A DNA stretch of 64,000 bases, from assembly GCA_947497265.1 (NCBI GenBank), contig CANMFP010000002.1, positions 248,001 through 312,000 of the forward strand, written 5' to 3'. The number at the start of each line of letters is the position of its first letter. Position 1 is the stretch's first letter. Below the pieces are notes generated by a model. That model saw only the letters and a list, made by a program, of their open reading frames with translations. It ran no database searches and had not been told where the DNA came from. Positions 28,079-37,978 of this stretch are shown here, in pieces. The stretch is from an uncultured Isoptericola sp. (GTDB lineage: Bacteria; Actinomycetota; Actinomycetes; Actinomycetales; Cellulomonadaceae). The position numbers were made by a program, and so were the translations under genes.

Positions 28079-28125
28079 GGTAGCGAGCAGGTGGTGCGGG
28101 CACTCTGCCCGACCTGCTCGCTACC
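28079..28125. terminator. Hairpin between convergent peptidase and pdxS genes
   Basis: Outer arms 28079-28092 and 28112-28125 pair over 14 bp (GGTAGCGAGCAGGT). Inner arms 28097-28102 and 28106-28111 add six more, with a four-base bulge. The pdxS stop codon (TAG, 28121-28123) lies inside the stem. It serves the two convergent genes as a likely bidirectional terminator. Confidence 0.75.
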
Positions 28126-29044
28126 AGCCGCGCTCGGCGAGCCGGACGGGCTCGGGCTCGTCCTCGACGTTGATGCCGACCATGGCCTCGCCCAGCCCGC
28201 GAGACACCTTGGCGATCACGTCCGGGTCGTCGTGGAACGTGGTGGCCTGCACGATCGCCTTGGCACGCGCGGCCGGGTCGCCCGACTTGAAGATGCCGGA
28301 GCCGACGAAGACGCCCTCGGCTCCGAGCTGCATCATCATCGCGGCGTCGGCCGGCGTGGCGATACCGCCCGCGGTGAAGAGCACGACAGGGAGCTTGCCC
28401 GTACGGGCGACCTCGGCCACGAGCTCGTACGGCGCCTGCAGCTCCTTGGCCGCGACGAACAGCTCGTCCTCGGGCAGCGAGGCGAGGCGCCGGAGCTGCT
28501 GACGGATCTGGCGCATGTGCGTGGTGGCGTTCGAGACGTCGCCGGTGCCGGCCTCACCCTTGGAACGGATCATCGCCGCGCCCTCGGTGATGCGGCGCAA
28601 CGCCTCGCCGAGGTTCGTCGCACCGCAGACGAAGGGGACAGTGAACTTCCACTTGTCGATGTGGTGGGTGTAGTCGGCCGGTGACAGCACCTCGGACTCG
28701 TCGACGTAGTCCACACCGAGGGACTGCAGGACCTGCGCCTCGACGAAGTGTCCGATGCGGGCCTTCGCCATGACGGGGACCGACACCGCGTCCACGATGC
28801 CCTCGATCATGTCCGGGTCGCTCATCCGGGCGAGCCCGCCCTGGGCGCGGATGTCGGCCGGCACCCGCTCGAGCGCCATGACCGCGACCGCTCCGGCGTC
28901 CTCGGCGACCTTGGCCTGCTCCGGGGTGACGACGTCCATGATGACGCCGCCCTTGAGCATCTCGGCCATGCCTCGCTTGACGCGGGCGGTGCCCACCTCG
29001 CCGACGCCCGTCGTGCCGGCCGGGGTTCCGGTGGTCTCGGTCAA
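28121..29044 (-). CDS. pdxS: Pyridoxal 5'-phosphate synthase lyase subunit
   Basis: A 307-aa TIM-barrel subunit of the DXP-independent vitamin B6 route, making PLP from ribose 5-phosphate, glyceraldehyde 3-phosphate and PdxT-supplied ammonia. Signatures: [20 protein letters not shown], the active Lys in [28 protein letters not shown], and [19 protein letters not shown]. Start put at TTG 29044, six bases after GAGG; the frame runs on to 29110 without a better signal. Partner pdxT is 6.1 kb downstream rather than adjacent. Confidence 0.96.
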   Translation of the reverse strand: MTETTGTPAGTTGVGEVGTARVKRGMAEMLKGGVIMDVVTPEQAKVAEDAGAVAVMALERVPADIRAQGGLARMSDPDMIEGIVDAVSVPVMAKARIGHFVEAQVLQSLGVDYVDESEVLSPADYTHHIDKWKFTVPFVCGATNLGEALRRITEGAAMIRSKGEAGTGDVSNATTHMRQIRQQLRRLASLPEDELFVAAKELQAPYELVAEVARTGKLPVVLFTAGGIATPADAAMMMQLGAEGVFVGSGIFKSGDPAARAKAIVQATTFHDDPDVIAKVSRGLGEAMVGINVEDEPEPVRLAERGW

Positions 29045-29136
29045 CGCAACCTCACAGTGTTCTTGCGAGCACGCCCCTGGCGCGGTGCCGGGCATGCCGA
29101 CGTGGTCCACGCCGTGCCACCCATCCTACGGGCGTG

Positions 29137-29745
29137 TCAGGAGAGGTCGATCCCGTCCGGCATCTGGTCGTCGAGCTCCACGGTCTGCGGCAACGGTGCC
29201 CGCCCGGCCAGCCGCAGCCACCGCACGCGACGCGGTCTGCGCGCCCGCTGCGCCTGGGCCACGGCCTCGTTGTGGAAGCGCCGGGCGAGCTGGGCGCGGT
29301 ACCACGCCGCCCCGAGGTCGCCCACCAGCTCGGCGCCCGGCTCGGAGTCCCGCAGGCCCGCGACCGTCTCGGAGTCGTCGAGCACCGAGCGCAGCGTCAC
29401 GGACAGCTCGGACTCGGCTCCCTCGCGATCGGCGGGCAGGCCCGTCAGGGCGAACGCCTCGGACGACGACGGCTCGCCCGCCGCGGTGGGGGCCGACCGT
29501 TCGGACGTCTCGGTCACCGCGAAGGCTGCGTCAGCGACGAGCACCGAGCTCGCCGGGTCCAGCAGGCCGGACGACGCCAGGTCCAGGGACGTGCGTACGC
29601 GACGGTCGAGCTGCGCCTGCAGGGCGAGGCGTGAGGCCACGACCTTGTGGTGCAGACGGTCCAGGCGCGAGGCGGAGACCCAGACGAACCACAGCGCCAG
29701 GCCGACGACGACCACGGCCAGCAGGGCTACCTCGGACCAGCTCAT
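29137..29745 (-). CDS. Hypothetical single-pass membrane protein (LemA-like features)
   Basis: A 202-aa protein with one N-terminal helix (VALLAVVVVGLALWFVWV), then long helices with LDRLHHKVVASRLALQAQLD and a late FHNEAVAQAQRARR segment. The layout recalls LemA proteins but similarity is weak. The ATG overlaps the pimA stop by four bases (ATGA), so it belongs to the phospholipid-mannoside operon. Function unknown. Confidence 0.8.
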   Translation of the reverse strand: MSWSEVALLAVVVVGLALWFVWVSASRLDRLHHKVVASRLALQAQLDRRVRTSLDLASSGLLDPASSVLVADAAFAVTETSERSAPTAAGEPSSSEAFALTGLPADREGAESELSVTLRSVLDDSETVAGLRDSEPGAELVGDLGAAWYRAQLARRFHNEAVAQAQRARRPRRVRWLRLAGRAPLPQTVELDDQMPDGIDLS

Positions 29746-30965
29746 CGCTCACCCGCCACGTCCGCGCGGGGCCGCCGGCCCAGCAGCCAGGACGACCGCC
29801 CAGCCAGGAGGTCCTGGCGCACCGTCCCGTCGCCGAGCGCCTCGGTGGCGGCGACGGCCATCTCGTAGACGGCCAGCACCTGGTCGGTGACCGTCGTCCA
29901 GTCGAAGCGGCGGACGAACGTCGTGGCGCGCTCCCGGCGCGCCCGGGTGTCCGCACGGTCGGCCAGCGCCCCGACGACCGCCTCCGCGAGGGCGCCCGCG
30001 TCACCCGTGCGGAACAACCGGCCCGCGGTGCCGTCGTCGAGCACCCGGCGGAACGCCCCGAGGTCGCTGGCCACGACGCCGGTGCCCGCGCTCATCGCCT
30101 CGACCAGGACGATCCCGAAGCTCTCGCCGCCGGTCTGCGGAGCGACGTACAGGTCGGCGGACCGCAGCAGCGCCGCCTTGTCCGCGTCGCTGACACCGCC
30201 GAGCCACTCGAAGGCCGCTCCGTGCTCGCCGAGCACGGCCTGCGCCGCCGCCCTCCCGGCGTCCCCCTTGCCCGCGACGAGGAAGCGAGTCCCGGGTTCT
30301 CGGGCGAGGATCGCCGGCGCGGCCTCCGCGAGCACCTGCAGGCCCTTGCGAGGCTCGTCGAGGCGGCCCAGGAACGCCACGGTGGGCGCCTCCGGGGTCC
30401 CCCGCCACCGCTGCGCGTCGGGCGCGTCGGCGAAGCGGTCGACGTACACGCCGTTGGGGATGACGACGGCGTCCCCACCCAGGTGCTCGACCAGCGTGCG
30501 CCGCGCGTCCTCCGACACCGCGATGCGGGCCGAGATCTTCTCCAGGGACTGGCGCAGCAGGGGGTGCGCCACCTGCAGCGCCCGCGAGCGCACCTGCGAG
30601 GTGTGGAACGTCGCCACGACGGGTCCTTCGGCGACCCAGAGCGCGAGCATCGACAGGGACGGCGTCATCGGTTCGTGCAGGTGCAGCACGTCGAACCGGC
30701 CGGCGTCGATCCAGCGGCGGACCCGGGCCGCGGCGCGCGGACCGAACGCCAGCCGCGCGACGGAGCCGTTGTAACGGACCGGGACCGCACGCCCCGCCGG
30801 GGTGACGACGTCGGGCACCTCGGTGTCGTCGTCGGCCGGGGCCAGGACGGAGACCTCGTGACCCGCGTCGCGCAACGCCTCGGCGAGGTCGCGCACGTGG
30901 AACTGCACCCCGCCCGGGGCGTCGAACGAGTAGGGGCACACGATGCCCACCCGCAACGGCCGCAT
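29742..30965 (-). CDS. pimA: Phosphatidylinositol alpha-mannosyltransferase
   Basis: A ~407-aa GT-B glycosyltransferase (GT4) that puts the first mannose from GDP-mannose on phosphatidylinositol at the cytoplasmic membrane face. Start of the fold: LRVGIVCPYSFDAPGGVQFH; acceptor loop HLHEPMTPSLS; donor-site EX7E motif in GGESFGIVLVEA. ATG 30965 overlaps the acyltransferase stop by one base (TGATG); GTG 30968 is also possible. GGGGGAGG lies just upstream. Its presence shows the organism makes PIMs. Confidence 0.94.
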   Translation of the reverse strand: MRPLRVGIVCPYSFDAPGGVQFHVRDLAEALRDAGHEVSVLAPADDDTEVPDVVTPAGRAVPVRYNGSVARLAFGPRAAARVRRWIDAGRFDVLHLHEPMTPSLSMLALWVAEGPVVATFHTSQVRSRALQVAHPLLRQSLEKISARIAVSEDARRTLVEHLGGDAVVIPNGVYVDRFADAPDAQRWRGTPEAPTVAFLGRLDEPRKGLQVLAEAAPAILAREPGTRFLVAGKGDAGRAAAQAVLGEHGAAFEWLGGVSDADKAALLRSADLYVAPQTGGESFGIVLVEAMSAGTGVVASDLGAFRRVLDDGTAGRLFRTGDAGALAEAVVGALADRADTRARRERATTFVRRFDWTTVTDQVLAVYEMAVAATEALGDGTVRQDLLAGRSSWLLGRRPRADVAGER

Positions 30966-31912
30966 CACGCCTCCCCCGCCAGGGCTCGCGTGCGGGCGTA
31001 CCGCTGCGGGTCGAGATCCTCGACGAACACCTTCTGCAGCATGTGCCAGTCAGCCGTGTGCTTGCCGATGAACCCGCCGAGCACGTCGACCCAGGCCTGG
31101 GTGAGCTGCTGGACCTGCTCACGCCGGTTCCCGGCGTCGGGCGGTCCGACGGGGGCGTGGAAGCGGATGACGATGCCCCACGCGGTCCCCGCACGACGGC
31201 GGCGCTCGCCGTCCAGCCGCTCGTGCCGGATGCCGACGGGGATCAACGGCACACGGGCGGCCACCGCGAGGGCGGCAGGCCCGGCGGCGACCCGTGCCCG
31301 GTGCCCGCACAGGTCGACCTCGAGCCCACCGGAGGTGAGGTCGCGGTCCGCCAGCAGGGGGACGAGCCGGGGGCCGTCCCCGGCGCCGCGCACCAGGTCG
31401 CGGAAGACGCCGTCGTCGCCGAGCGGCAGCACGTCGATCCCGAGGGACCGGCGGAACGTCACGAACTCCTCGAACAGCGCCTCCGGCCGCAGCCGTTCCG
31501 CCACCGTCAGCACGGGTGCGACGTTCAGCGACGCCCACGCGCCGGCGAGGTCCCAGTTGCCCAGGTGGCCCAGTGCCAGCGAGACCGCCCCGCCCTGCTC
31601 CACCGGCTCGAGGTGCTCGTGGCCCTCGACGCGGACCCGGGCGTCGAGCTGTTCGCGCGTGGCACCCTGCAGGGTGAAGGCCTCGCGGAAGTACCGCAGG
31701 TACCGCCGCATGCCCGCCCGGGACAGTCGCCGGACGGCCCGGACGTCGAGGTCCGGGCGTACCTTCGCGTAGTTGGCCTCCATGCGGCGCACGCCCGCGC
31801 CGCGGCGCAGCCACGCGGCATCGGCGGCCAGGTCGAACACGGCACGGAGCAGCGTCTCGGGCACCTTCGGGGCGTGGCGCCAGGCGAACGTGTAGGCGGC
31901 AGCGAGGTCCAT
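30965..31912 (-). CDS. Phosphatidylinositol mannoside acyltransferase
   Basis: A 315-aa LpxL/HtrB-like membrane-associated acyltransferase. The HX4D catalytic pair is in LGHLGNWDLAG and the substrate loop in LVPLLADRDLTSGG. In mycobacteria the homologue PatA acylates the PIM mannose. It lies between pgsA and pimA in the conserved order. ATG 31912 overlaps the pgsA stop (TGATG), behind GAGGAGG. Confidence 0.93.
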   Translation of the reverse strand: MDLAAAYTFAWRHAPKVPETLLRAVFDLAADAAWLRRGAGVRRMEANYAKVRPDLDVRAVRRLSRAGMRRYLRYFREAFTLQGATREQLDARVRVEGHEHLEPVEQGGAVSLALGHLGNWDLAGAWASLNVAPVLTVAERLRPEALFEEFVTFRRSLGIDVLPLGDDGVFRDLVRGAGDGPRLVPLLADRDLTSGGLEVDLCGHRARVAAGPAALAVAARVPLIPVGIRHERLDGERRRRAGTAWGIVIRFHAPVGPPDAGNRREQVQQLTQAWVDVLGGFIGKHTADWHMLQKVFVEDLDPQRYARTRALAGEA

Positions 31913-32538
31913 CACGCCTCCTCGGTGGTGGGCAGGAGCTGGTTCCGGACCGTCAGGACACGTTGGGCGACCGTCACCAGGCTGGCGAGCGCGAGCAGCC
32001 CGAGCACGACCACCAGGACGGCGACCGGCAGGCCCACCTGGACGAACGTGGTGGGGACCAGCGCGATGACGAGCCGGTCGGAGCGCTCGGCGATTCCGAC
32101 GGCCGCCGTGGCACCGACCGACTCGGCCCGCGCACGGGCGTACGGCACGACCGACCCGAGCACCAGGCAGGCCAGGGCCACGATGGTCCCCGCCGTGCCC
32201 CACGGCTCGTCGGCGTGCAGCACGAACCACAGCGTGATGCCCGCGAAGACCGCGCCGTCGGAGACCCTGTCGAGCGTCGAGTCGAGGAACGCGCCCCAGG
32301 GACCGCTGCGACCGCTCGCCCGCGCCATGACGCCGTCGAGCGAGTCGGTCAGGACGAAGAGACCGATCAAGAGCGCGCCGAGCGTCAGGTGGCCCGCGGG
32401 CAACAGGGTCAGCGCGAGGACGGTGACGATCACGGTGCCGGTGACCGTCACCGCGTCCGGAGAGACCCCGCGACGGATCAGCAGGTTCGCCAGGGGGGTG
32501 AACAGGCGCTGCATCGTGGCCCGCAGGCGGCCGAACAT
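31912..32538 (-). CDS. pgsA: CDP-alcohol phosphatidyltransferase (phosphatidylinositol phosphate synthase)
   Basis: A 208-aa protein with six membrane helices. The CDP-alcohol motif D-x2-DG-x2-AR-x8-G-x3-D-x3-D is intact, running from TDSLDGVMARASGR to FLDSTLDRVSD. In this operon it should join CDP-diacylglycerol and inositol 1-phosphate, feeding pimA. Its start is 65 bases after the HIT gene stop; the gap shows no clear terminator, so the operon may begin at thrS. Confidence 0.93.
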   Translation of the reverse strand: MFGRLRATMQRLFTPLANLLIRRGVSPDAVTVTGTVIVTVLALTLLPAGHLTLGALLIGLFVLTDSLDGVMARASGRSGPWGAFLDSTLDRVSDGAVFAGITLWFVLHADEPWGTAGTIVALACLVLGSVVPYARARAESVGATAAVGIAERSDRLVIALVPTTFVQVGLPVAVLVVVLGLLALASLVTVAQRVLTVRNQLLPTTEEA

Positions 32539-32603
32539 GGGAGCTCCTCGTCTCGTCGTGCGTGCCGGCAGGCCGGCGTCGCCAGGCTAGCGCCCGGCGC
32601 CGG

Positions 32604-33167
32604 TCAGCGGGCGGGCCACGCCGCAGCGAGCCGCGCGCGGGTGTCCGCGAGCAGCTCGGGCAGCGCCTTCGTCCGCCCGACGACGGGCAGGAAGTTCGCG
32701 TCGCCGAGCCACCGCGGGACCACGTGCTGATGCAGGTGCGCGGCGATGCCGGCGCCGGCGGCCTCGCCCTGGTTCATCCCCAGGTTGAACCCGGCCGGCG
32801 CGTAGACCTCGCGCAGGACGCGCATCGCGGTCTTCGTCATGGCGGCGAGCTCCGACGTCTCGCCGTCCGTCAGGTCGGTGTAGTCCGAGACGTGCCGGTA
32901 GGGCAGGACCATCAGGTGGCCACCGTTGTACGGGTACAGGTTGAGCAGCGCGAAGCAGTCCGCCCCGCGGGCGACGACGAGGCCCTCCTCGTCCTCGCCC
33001 GCGGGAATCCGGCAGAACGGGCAGTGCTGCGGCGTGGAGTCAGCGGGCTTGTCCTGCCCGCCGATGTACACCATCCGGTGCGGCGTCCACAGCCGGGAGA
33101 TGTCGTCCTCCGGCGGGCCGAACCGGTCCGCCGGGTCGAGCCGCGGCTCGCCCTCCTCGCCGGTCAC
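32604..33167 (-). CDS. HIT-domain nucleotide hydrolase/transferase
   Basis: A 187-aa histidine-triad protein: HLHQHVVPRW is the active triad, with CPFCRIPAGEDE near residue 49 contributing a Cys-x2-Cys that may bind zinc. Orthologues sit between thrS and pgsA across actinobacteria and act on adenylylated nucleotides such as Ap4A. GTG 33167 begins two bases after the thrS stop. Confidence 0.93.
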   Translation of the reverse strand: MTGEEGEPRLDPADRFGPPEDDISRLWTPHRMVYIGGQDKPADSTPQHCPFCRIPAGEDEEGLVVARGADCFALLNLYPYNGGHLMVLPYRHVSDYTDLTDGETSELAAMTKTAMRVLREVYAPAGFNLGMNQGEAAGAGIAAHLHQHVVPRWLGDANFLPVVGRTKALPELLADTRARLAAAWPAR

Positions 33168-33169
33168 GC

Positions 33170-35185
33170 TCAGACCTGCTCGCGGCTGCGGACCGCCGTC
33201 ACGATCCGCTCGACGGCGTCGGCCACGGGCACGCCGTTCTCCTGCGTGCCGTCGCGGAAGCGGAACGAGACGGCGCCCGCCTCGGCGTCCTCGCCGCCCG
33301 CGATGAGCACGAACGGCACCTTCTCCTTGGCCGCGTTGCGGATCTTCTTGCCGAACCGGTCGTCGGACCGGTCGATCTCGGCACGGATCCCCTGGCGCGT
33401 GAGCTGGGCGACGACGTCCGACAGGTAGTCGTCGAACGCGTCCGCCACGGGCACGGCGAGCACCTGGACCGGTGCCAGCCAGGCCGGGAACGCGCCCGCG
33501 TAGTGCTCGACGAGGATGCCGAAGAACCGCTCGATCGACCCGAACAGCGCCCGGTGGATCATGACCGGCCGCTGCCGGGAGCCGTCCGACGCCGTGTACT
33601 CGAGCTCGAACAGCTCCGGCTCGAAGAAGTCGAGCTGGATCGTCGAGAGCTGCCAGGTCCGTCCGATGGCGTCCTTCGCCTGGACCGAGATCTTCGGGCC
33701 GTAGAACGCCGCGCCGCCCGGGTCGTCCACCAGGTCCAGCCCGGAGGCGGTGGCCACCTGCCGCAGCACCTCGGTGGCCTCGTCCCACGTGGCGTCGTCG
33801 CCGACCGACTTCTCGGGGTCGCGGGTCGACAGCTCGAGGTAGAAGTCGTTCAGGCCGTAGTCGCGCAGCAGCTCCAGGACGAACGTCAGCAACGAGCCGA
33901 GCTCGTCGCGCATCTGCTCGCGGGTGCAGTAGATGTGCGCGTCGTCCTGCGTGAAACCGCGGGCACGCGTCAGCCCGTGCACGACGCCGGACTTCTCGTA
34001 CCGGTACACGGTGCCGAACTCGAACAGCCGCAGCGGCAGCTCCCGGTAGGAGCGTCCCCGCGAGGAGAAGACGAGGTTGTGCATCGGGCAGTTCATCGGC
34101 TTCAGGTAGTAGTCCTGGCCGGGCTTGCGCACGTTGCCCTCGTCGTCGAGCTCCGCGTCGAGCTGCATGGGCGGGTACATCCCGTCCGCGTACCAGTCCA
34201 GGTGGCGCGACGTCTCGAAGAGCTTGGCCTTGGTGATGTGCGGCGTCGCGACGAACGAGTAGCCCGACTCGATGTGCCGCTTGCGCGAGTACTCCTCCAT
34301 CTCCATGCGGACCATGGCGCCCTTGGGGTGGAAGACGGGCAGGCCGGACCCGATCTCGTCGGGGAAGGAGAACAGGTCGAGCTCGCTGCCGAGGCGGCGG
34401 TGGTCGCGCCGCTCGGCCTCGGCGAGGCGCTCCAGGTGGGCCTTCAGGTCGTCCTTGGTCGGCCACGCGGTGCCGTAGACGCGCTGCAGCTGCGGATTCT
34501 TCTCGCTGCCGCGCCAGTAGGCCGCCGCCGAGCGCATGAGCTGCACGCCGTTGCCGATGAGCTTCGTCGAGGGCAGGTGCGGGCCCCGGCACAGGTCCGA
34601 CCACACGACGGTCTCGCTCTCGCGTCCCGCCCCGCGGACGTTGTCGTAGATCGTCAGCTCGCCGGCGCCGACCTCCACGGAGGATCCGTCGTCGTCGGAC
34701 GACGATCCCTTGAGGCCGATGAGCTCGAGCTTGTACGGCTCGGCGGCGAGCTCGGCGCGGGCCTCGTCCTCGGTGACGACCCGACGGCGGAACGTCTGGC
34801 CCTCCTTGATGATGCGGGTCATCGCCTTGTCGAGCTTCTTGAGGTCGTCGGGCGTGAACGGCTCCGCGACGTCGAAGTCGTAGTAGAAGCCGTCGGCGAT
34901 GGGCGGGCCGATGCCCAGCTTCGCGTCGGGGTTCACCTGCTGCACGGCCTGGGCGAGCACGTGCGCGGCGCTGTGTCGCAGCACGGCGAGCCCGTCGGGC
35001 TCGGCGATCGTCACCGGCTCGACGACGGTGCCCGGGGCGAGCTCGCGCGACAGGTCCAGCAGCTCGCCGTCGACGCGCATCACCACGACGTCGCGGCGAT
35101 CGGCGAAGAGCTCGGTGCCCGTCGTCGTCGACTCCACCGTCACCGTGGTCGTGGGCTCGGCGGGGTGCGGTACGGCGTCGGACAC
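33170..35185 (-). CDS. thrS: Threonine--tRNA ligase
   Basis: A 671-aa class II synthetase with the full ThrRS layout: N-terminal TGS domain ([17 protein letters not shown]), editing domain with [11 protein letters not shown] and zinc-site residues, catalytic core ([32 protein letters not shown]) and C-terminal anticodon domain ending [11 protein letters not shown]-like sequence. GTG 35185 follows AAGGAG with seven-base spacing; the frame extends upstream to 35317 without similarity. No T-box leader was recognised in the 115 bases to the divergent gene. Confidence 0.97.
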   Translation of the reverse strand: MSDAVPHPAEPTTTVTVESTTTGTELFADRRDVVVMRVDGELLDLSRELAPGTVVEPVTIAEPDGLAVLRHSAAHVLAQAVQQVNPDAKLGIGPPIADGFYYDFDVAEPFTPDDLKKLDKAMTRIIKEGQTFRRRVVTEDEARAELAAEPYKLELIGLKGSSSDDDGSSVEVGAGELTIYDNVRGAGRESETVVWSDLCRGPHLPSTKLIGNGVQLMRSAAAYWRGSEKNPQLQRVYGTAWPTKDDLKAHLERLAEAERRDHRRLGSELDLFSFPDEIGSGLPVFHPKGAMVRMEMEEYSRKRHIESGYSFVATPHITKAKLFETSRHLDWYADGMYPPMQLDAELDDEGNVRKPGQDYYLKPMNCPMHNLVFSSRGRSYRELPLRLFEFGTVYRYEKSGVVHGLTRARGFTQDDAHIYCTREQMRDELGSLLTFVLELLRDYGLNDFYLELSTRDPEKSVGDDATWDEATEVLRQVATASGLDLVDDPGGAAFYGPKISVQAKDAIGRTWQLSTIQLDFFEPELFELEYTASDGSRQRPVMIHRALFGSIERFFGILVEHYAGAFPAWLAPVQVLAVPVADAFDDYLSDVVAQLTRQGIRAEIDRSDDRFGKKIRNAAKEKVPFVLIAGGEDAEAGAVSFRFRDGTQENGVPVADAVERIVTAVRSREQV

Positions 35186-35300
35186 GGTGGTGCTCCTTGC
35201 GGTGGTCGATGGTGGCGCCGCCCGGTGGCGACGCCCCCCGATCGTACCGACACGGCGCTCCGTCGTCGCACCGCTCCGCCCGGTCCGGGACAATGGCACG

Positions 35301-36074
35301 GTGGTTCCGCACGACACACCCGCCGACGCCCGCGACGCCCCCGACCTGGCAGCGCTCGACGCGCACGTGATCAGGTGCCACGCGTGCCCCCGGCTCGTGG
35401 CCTGGCGCGAGCAGGTGGCGTCCCAGCGGCGTGCCGCGTTCCGGGACGAGACCTACTGGGCCCGGCCGGTCCCGGGGTTCGGCGACGAGCACGCCGCCGT
35501 CGCGGTGGTCGGCCTGGCGCCGGCCGCGCACGGCGCCAACCGCACCGGGCGCATGTTCACGGGCGACCCCAGCGGTGACTTCCTGTTCGCCGCCCTGCAC
35601 CGCACCGGGTTCGCGAACCAGCCCCGTGCGACCGGGCGCGACGACGGCATGCGGCTCACCGGGATGCGTCTGGTGGCGCCCGTGCGCTGCGCGCCACCCG
35701 ACAACCGGCCCACGCCGGACGAGCGGCGCCGCTGCGCCCCGTACCTCGCCCGCGAGCTCGAGCTGCTCGCCCCGACCGTGCGCGTCGCCGTCGCGCTCGG
35801 CGCTGTCGGATGGAACGCGCTCCTGGCGACCCTCGGCGAGCAGGGCTGGGCGGTCCCCCGCCCGCGCCCGCGGTTCGCCCACGGTGCGCAGGTCACCCTC
35901 GCCCCGGCCGACGACGGCACGCCGGGGAGCTCGACACGCACCAGCCTGACGGTGCTCGGCTGCTACCACGTCTCGCCCCACAACACGTACACCGGCCGGC
36001 TGACGGAGCCCATGCTCGACGACGTGCTGCGCACCGCGCGGACCCTGGCGGGGCTCGACGCGGTACCGTCCTGA
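35301..36074 (+). CDS. Uracil-DNA glycosylase, family 5 (UdgB-like)
   Basis: A 257-aa DNA-repair glycosylase removing uracil and some oxidised bases. The family-5 motif [19 protein letters not shown] is intact, with [13 protein letters not shown] as motif 2. Four iron-sulphur cysteines are plausible in IRCHACPRL and in VRCAPPDNR followed by [11 protein letters not shown] 35301 has no ribosome site and may be leaderless, with its promoter in the thrS divergent gap. The downstream DinB-fold gene starts two bases after the stop. Confidence 0.92.
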   Translation: MVPHDTPADARDAPDLAALDAHVIRCHACPRLVAWREQVASQRRAAFRDETYWARPVPGFGDEHAAVAVVGLAPAAHGANRTGRMFTGDPSGDFLFAALHRTGFANQPRATGRDDGMRLTGMRLVAPVRCAPPDNRPTPDERRRCAPYLARELELLAPTVRVAVALGAVGWNALLATLGEQGWAVPRPRPRFAHGAQVTLAPADDGTPGSSTRTSLTVLGCYHVSPHNTYTGRLTEPMLDDVLRTARTLAGLDAVPS

Positions 36075-36075
36075 C

Positions 36076-36624
36076 ATGACGCCCCGGGACCTCGCGGTCG
36101 ACCGCTCCGACCCGCCGCTGCAGGCTGACGAGGCCACGACGCTGCGCACCTTTCTCGACTACCACCGCGACACCCTGCGGTGGAAGACGGCGGGCCTCGA
36201 CGCAGCGCAGCTGGCCACACCGCTCGCCCCCAGCGACATGACCCTGGGCGGCCTCCTCAAACACCTGGCCTACGTCGAGTCGAACTGGTTCTCCGCCGTC
36301 ATGACCGGTGGTGACGAGCTCGCCCCGTTCGACACGGTCGACTGGTCCGCCGACCGTGACTGGGACTGGCACAGCGCCGCCGACGACTCCCCCGCCGAGC
36401 TCCGCATCCTCTTCGACCGCGCCGTGGCCGCCTCGGACCAGGTCATCGACGGGGCGCTCGCGAGCGACGACGGACTCGACCTGCTCTCCGTGCGCACCGA
36501 CGGACGCACCGGTGAGGCGTTCACGCTCCGCTGGGTCCTGGTGCACATGATCGAGGAGTACGCGCGGCACAACGGGCACGCCGACCTGCTGCGCGAGGCG
36601 GTCGACGGTCTCACCGGGGAGTGA
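36076..36624 (+). CDS. DinB-fold protein (DUF664)
   Basis: A 182-aa four-helix protein of the DinB/mycothiol-dependent enzyme superfamily: LRTFLDYHRDTLRWKTAGLD, then TLGGLLKHLAYVESNWF with a metal-type His, and HMIEEYARHNGHADLLREA with two more. Metal-dependent thiol-related activity is typical of the family, but the substrate is unknown. Co-transcribed with the glycosylase gene. Confidence 0.88.
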   Translation: MTPRDLAVDRSDPPLQADEATTLRTFLDYHRDTLRWKTAGLDAAQLATPLAPSDMTLGGLLKHLAYVESNWFSAVMTGGDELAPFDTVDWSADRDWDWHSAADDSPAELRILFDRAVAASDQVIDGALASDDGLDLLSVRTDGRTGEAFTLRWVLVHMIEEYARHNGHADLLREAVDGLTGE

Positions 36625-36633
36625 CACGCCCGC

Positions 36634-37965
36634 TCATGCGGCACGCGTCGGCTGCTTCGCGATGATCTGCTCCGAGACGAAGGCCACCACGACGGCGACG
36701 AGCACCACCGGTGCCATCGCGGCGGAGTGCGGTCCGAGCAGCAGGACGACCAGGACCGCGGAGGAGACCGGGAACGGCAGCACCGCCGCCGTCGCCGCCC
36801 CCATCCCGATCGCCATCGCCGGGACGGGACCGAGTCCCGGCAGGCCCGAGGCCAGCACGCCGGCCGCGGCGCCGAGCAGCACCGCGGGGAAGATCCCGCC
36901 GCCCCGCAGCGCACCGAGCGAGACCCCGTAGCCGATCGCCTTGAAGGCGAGCAGCGCGACCAGGGCCCCCGCCGACCACGCCGCCGGGTCCGCCGCGAGC
37001 GGCCCCAGCAGCCCCTGACCGGAGAGGGTGACCTCCTCGGGGGACCTGCCGGTCAGCAGCGCGTACGCTCCCGCACCCAGGCCGACGACCACCGCCGCAC
37101 CGACCGCAGCCTGGAAAGGGCGGACGGTGGCACGCGCCTTGGTCCAGTGCCCCCACCGGTGCACCTGGCGGATGCCGAAGGCGATGACCACTGCCAGCGG
37201 CACCGCCCACAGCACGTCGGCGAGGTCGAGGCGCACCGGGGCGTCGAGGTCGGGCATCGCGAGCGACGGGATGCTCAGGCCGGTCCACGCACCCATACCC
37301 GTGAAGACGAGCGAGCCGATGCCCGACGCGAGCAGGCAGGGCAGGACGACGCGAGCGAGCTTCGGCCCCGCCAGGCCGGCGGCCTCCAGGACGAAGACGG
37401 CCGCCACGAGCGGGCTGCCGAAGATGGCGGCGAGTGCGGCGGAGGCCCCGGCCGCCGTGATCAGCGCGCGGGCGGTCGGGTCGTCGAGCCTGGCCACCGG
37501 CCGCACGAAGATCAGGGCGAAGGCCGAACCGAGAGCCAGGAGCGGCGCCTCGGGTCCGAGGACCGCACCGAGCGGCAGGCCGCCGAGGGAGGCCAACAGG
37601 ATGCCCGGGACGTAGGAGGCCGGTACCGGCTCCAGGCCGAGCCCGTCGATCGGCACGTGCCCGCCGTGGCCGGGCAACGAGCGGATCGCGACACCGACCA
37701 GCACTCCGCCGAGCGTCAACCAGGGCAAGGCCCACCACCACGGCACGCCGTCCAGGCCCACAGCGTCCGGCAGGACCTCCCAGACCGCGTGCTCGATCGC
37801 GTGCAGCAGGGCGAGGAACCCGAACGCCACCAACGAGACGGGCATCCCGATCGCCGCCGCGAGCAGGAGCAGACGCACATATCCGCGGGTCCGCACGGCC
37901 CGCTGCTCGCCGGAGACCGGGCCGTCGGGCTCGACGACGGGTCCGCGCTGCTCGGCGTCCGACAC
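36634..37965 (-). CDS. ClC-type chloride channel/transporter
   Basis: A 443-aa membrane protein with about ten hydrophobic helices. The ClC selectivity motif appears as VLGPEAPLLALGS (GxExP, gating Glu kept), with SLGALRGGGIFPAVLLGAA as the second pore loop (GxFxP). No CBS domains. GTG 37965 start. The stop lies ten bases from the convergent DinB-fold gene. Confidence 0.9.
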   Translation of the reverse strand: MSDAEQRGPVVEPDGPVSGEQRAVRTRGYVRLLLLAAAIGMPVSLVAFGFLALLHAIEHAVWEVLPDAVGLDGVPWWWALPWLTLGGVLVGVAIRSLPGHGGHVPIDGLGLEPVPASYVPGILLASLGGLPLGAVLGPEAPLLALGSAFALIFVRPVARLDDPTARALITAAGASAALAAIFGSPLVAAVFVLEAAGLAGPKLARVVLPCLLASGIGSLVFTGMGAWTGLSIPSLAMPDLDAPVRLDLADVLWAVPLAVVIAFGIRQVHRWGHWTKARATVRPFQAAVGAAVVVGLGAGAYALLTGRSPEEVTLSGQGLLGPLAADPAAWSAGALVALLAFKAIGYGVSLGALRGGGIFPAVLLGAAAGVLASGLPGLGPVPAMAIGMGAATAAVLPFPVSSAVLVVLLLGPHSAAMAPVVLVAVVVAFVSEQIIAKQPTRAA

Positions 37966-37978
37966 GTGGGGTCTCGGG

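Noticed and set aside
28755-31772. 1005-codon plus-strand frame
   Set aside because: Antisense to pdxS, the small membrane protein, pimA and the acyltransferase; composition is the Arg/Pro/Ser pattern of high-GC shadows.
34899-35300. N-terminal extension of the glycosylase frame
   Set aside because: The extra codons are the reverse of the thrS N-terminus; similarity begins at GTG 35301.
32604-36149. Very long minus-strand frame of 1181 codons
   Set aside because: Only the 32604-33167 part is a gene (HIT). The rest is Arg/Gly/Ala-rich shadow of thrS and the glycosylase gene, which have clear homology in other frames.
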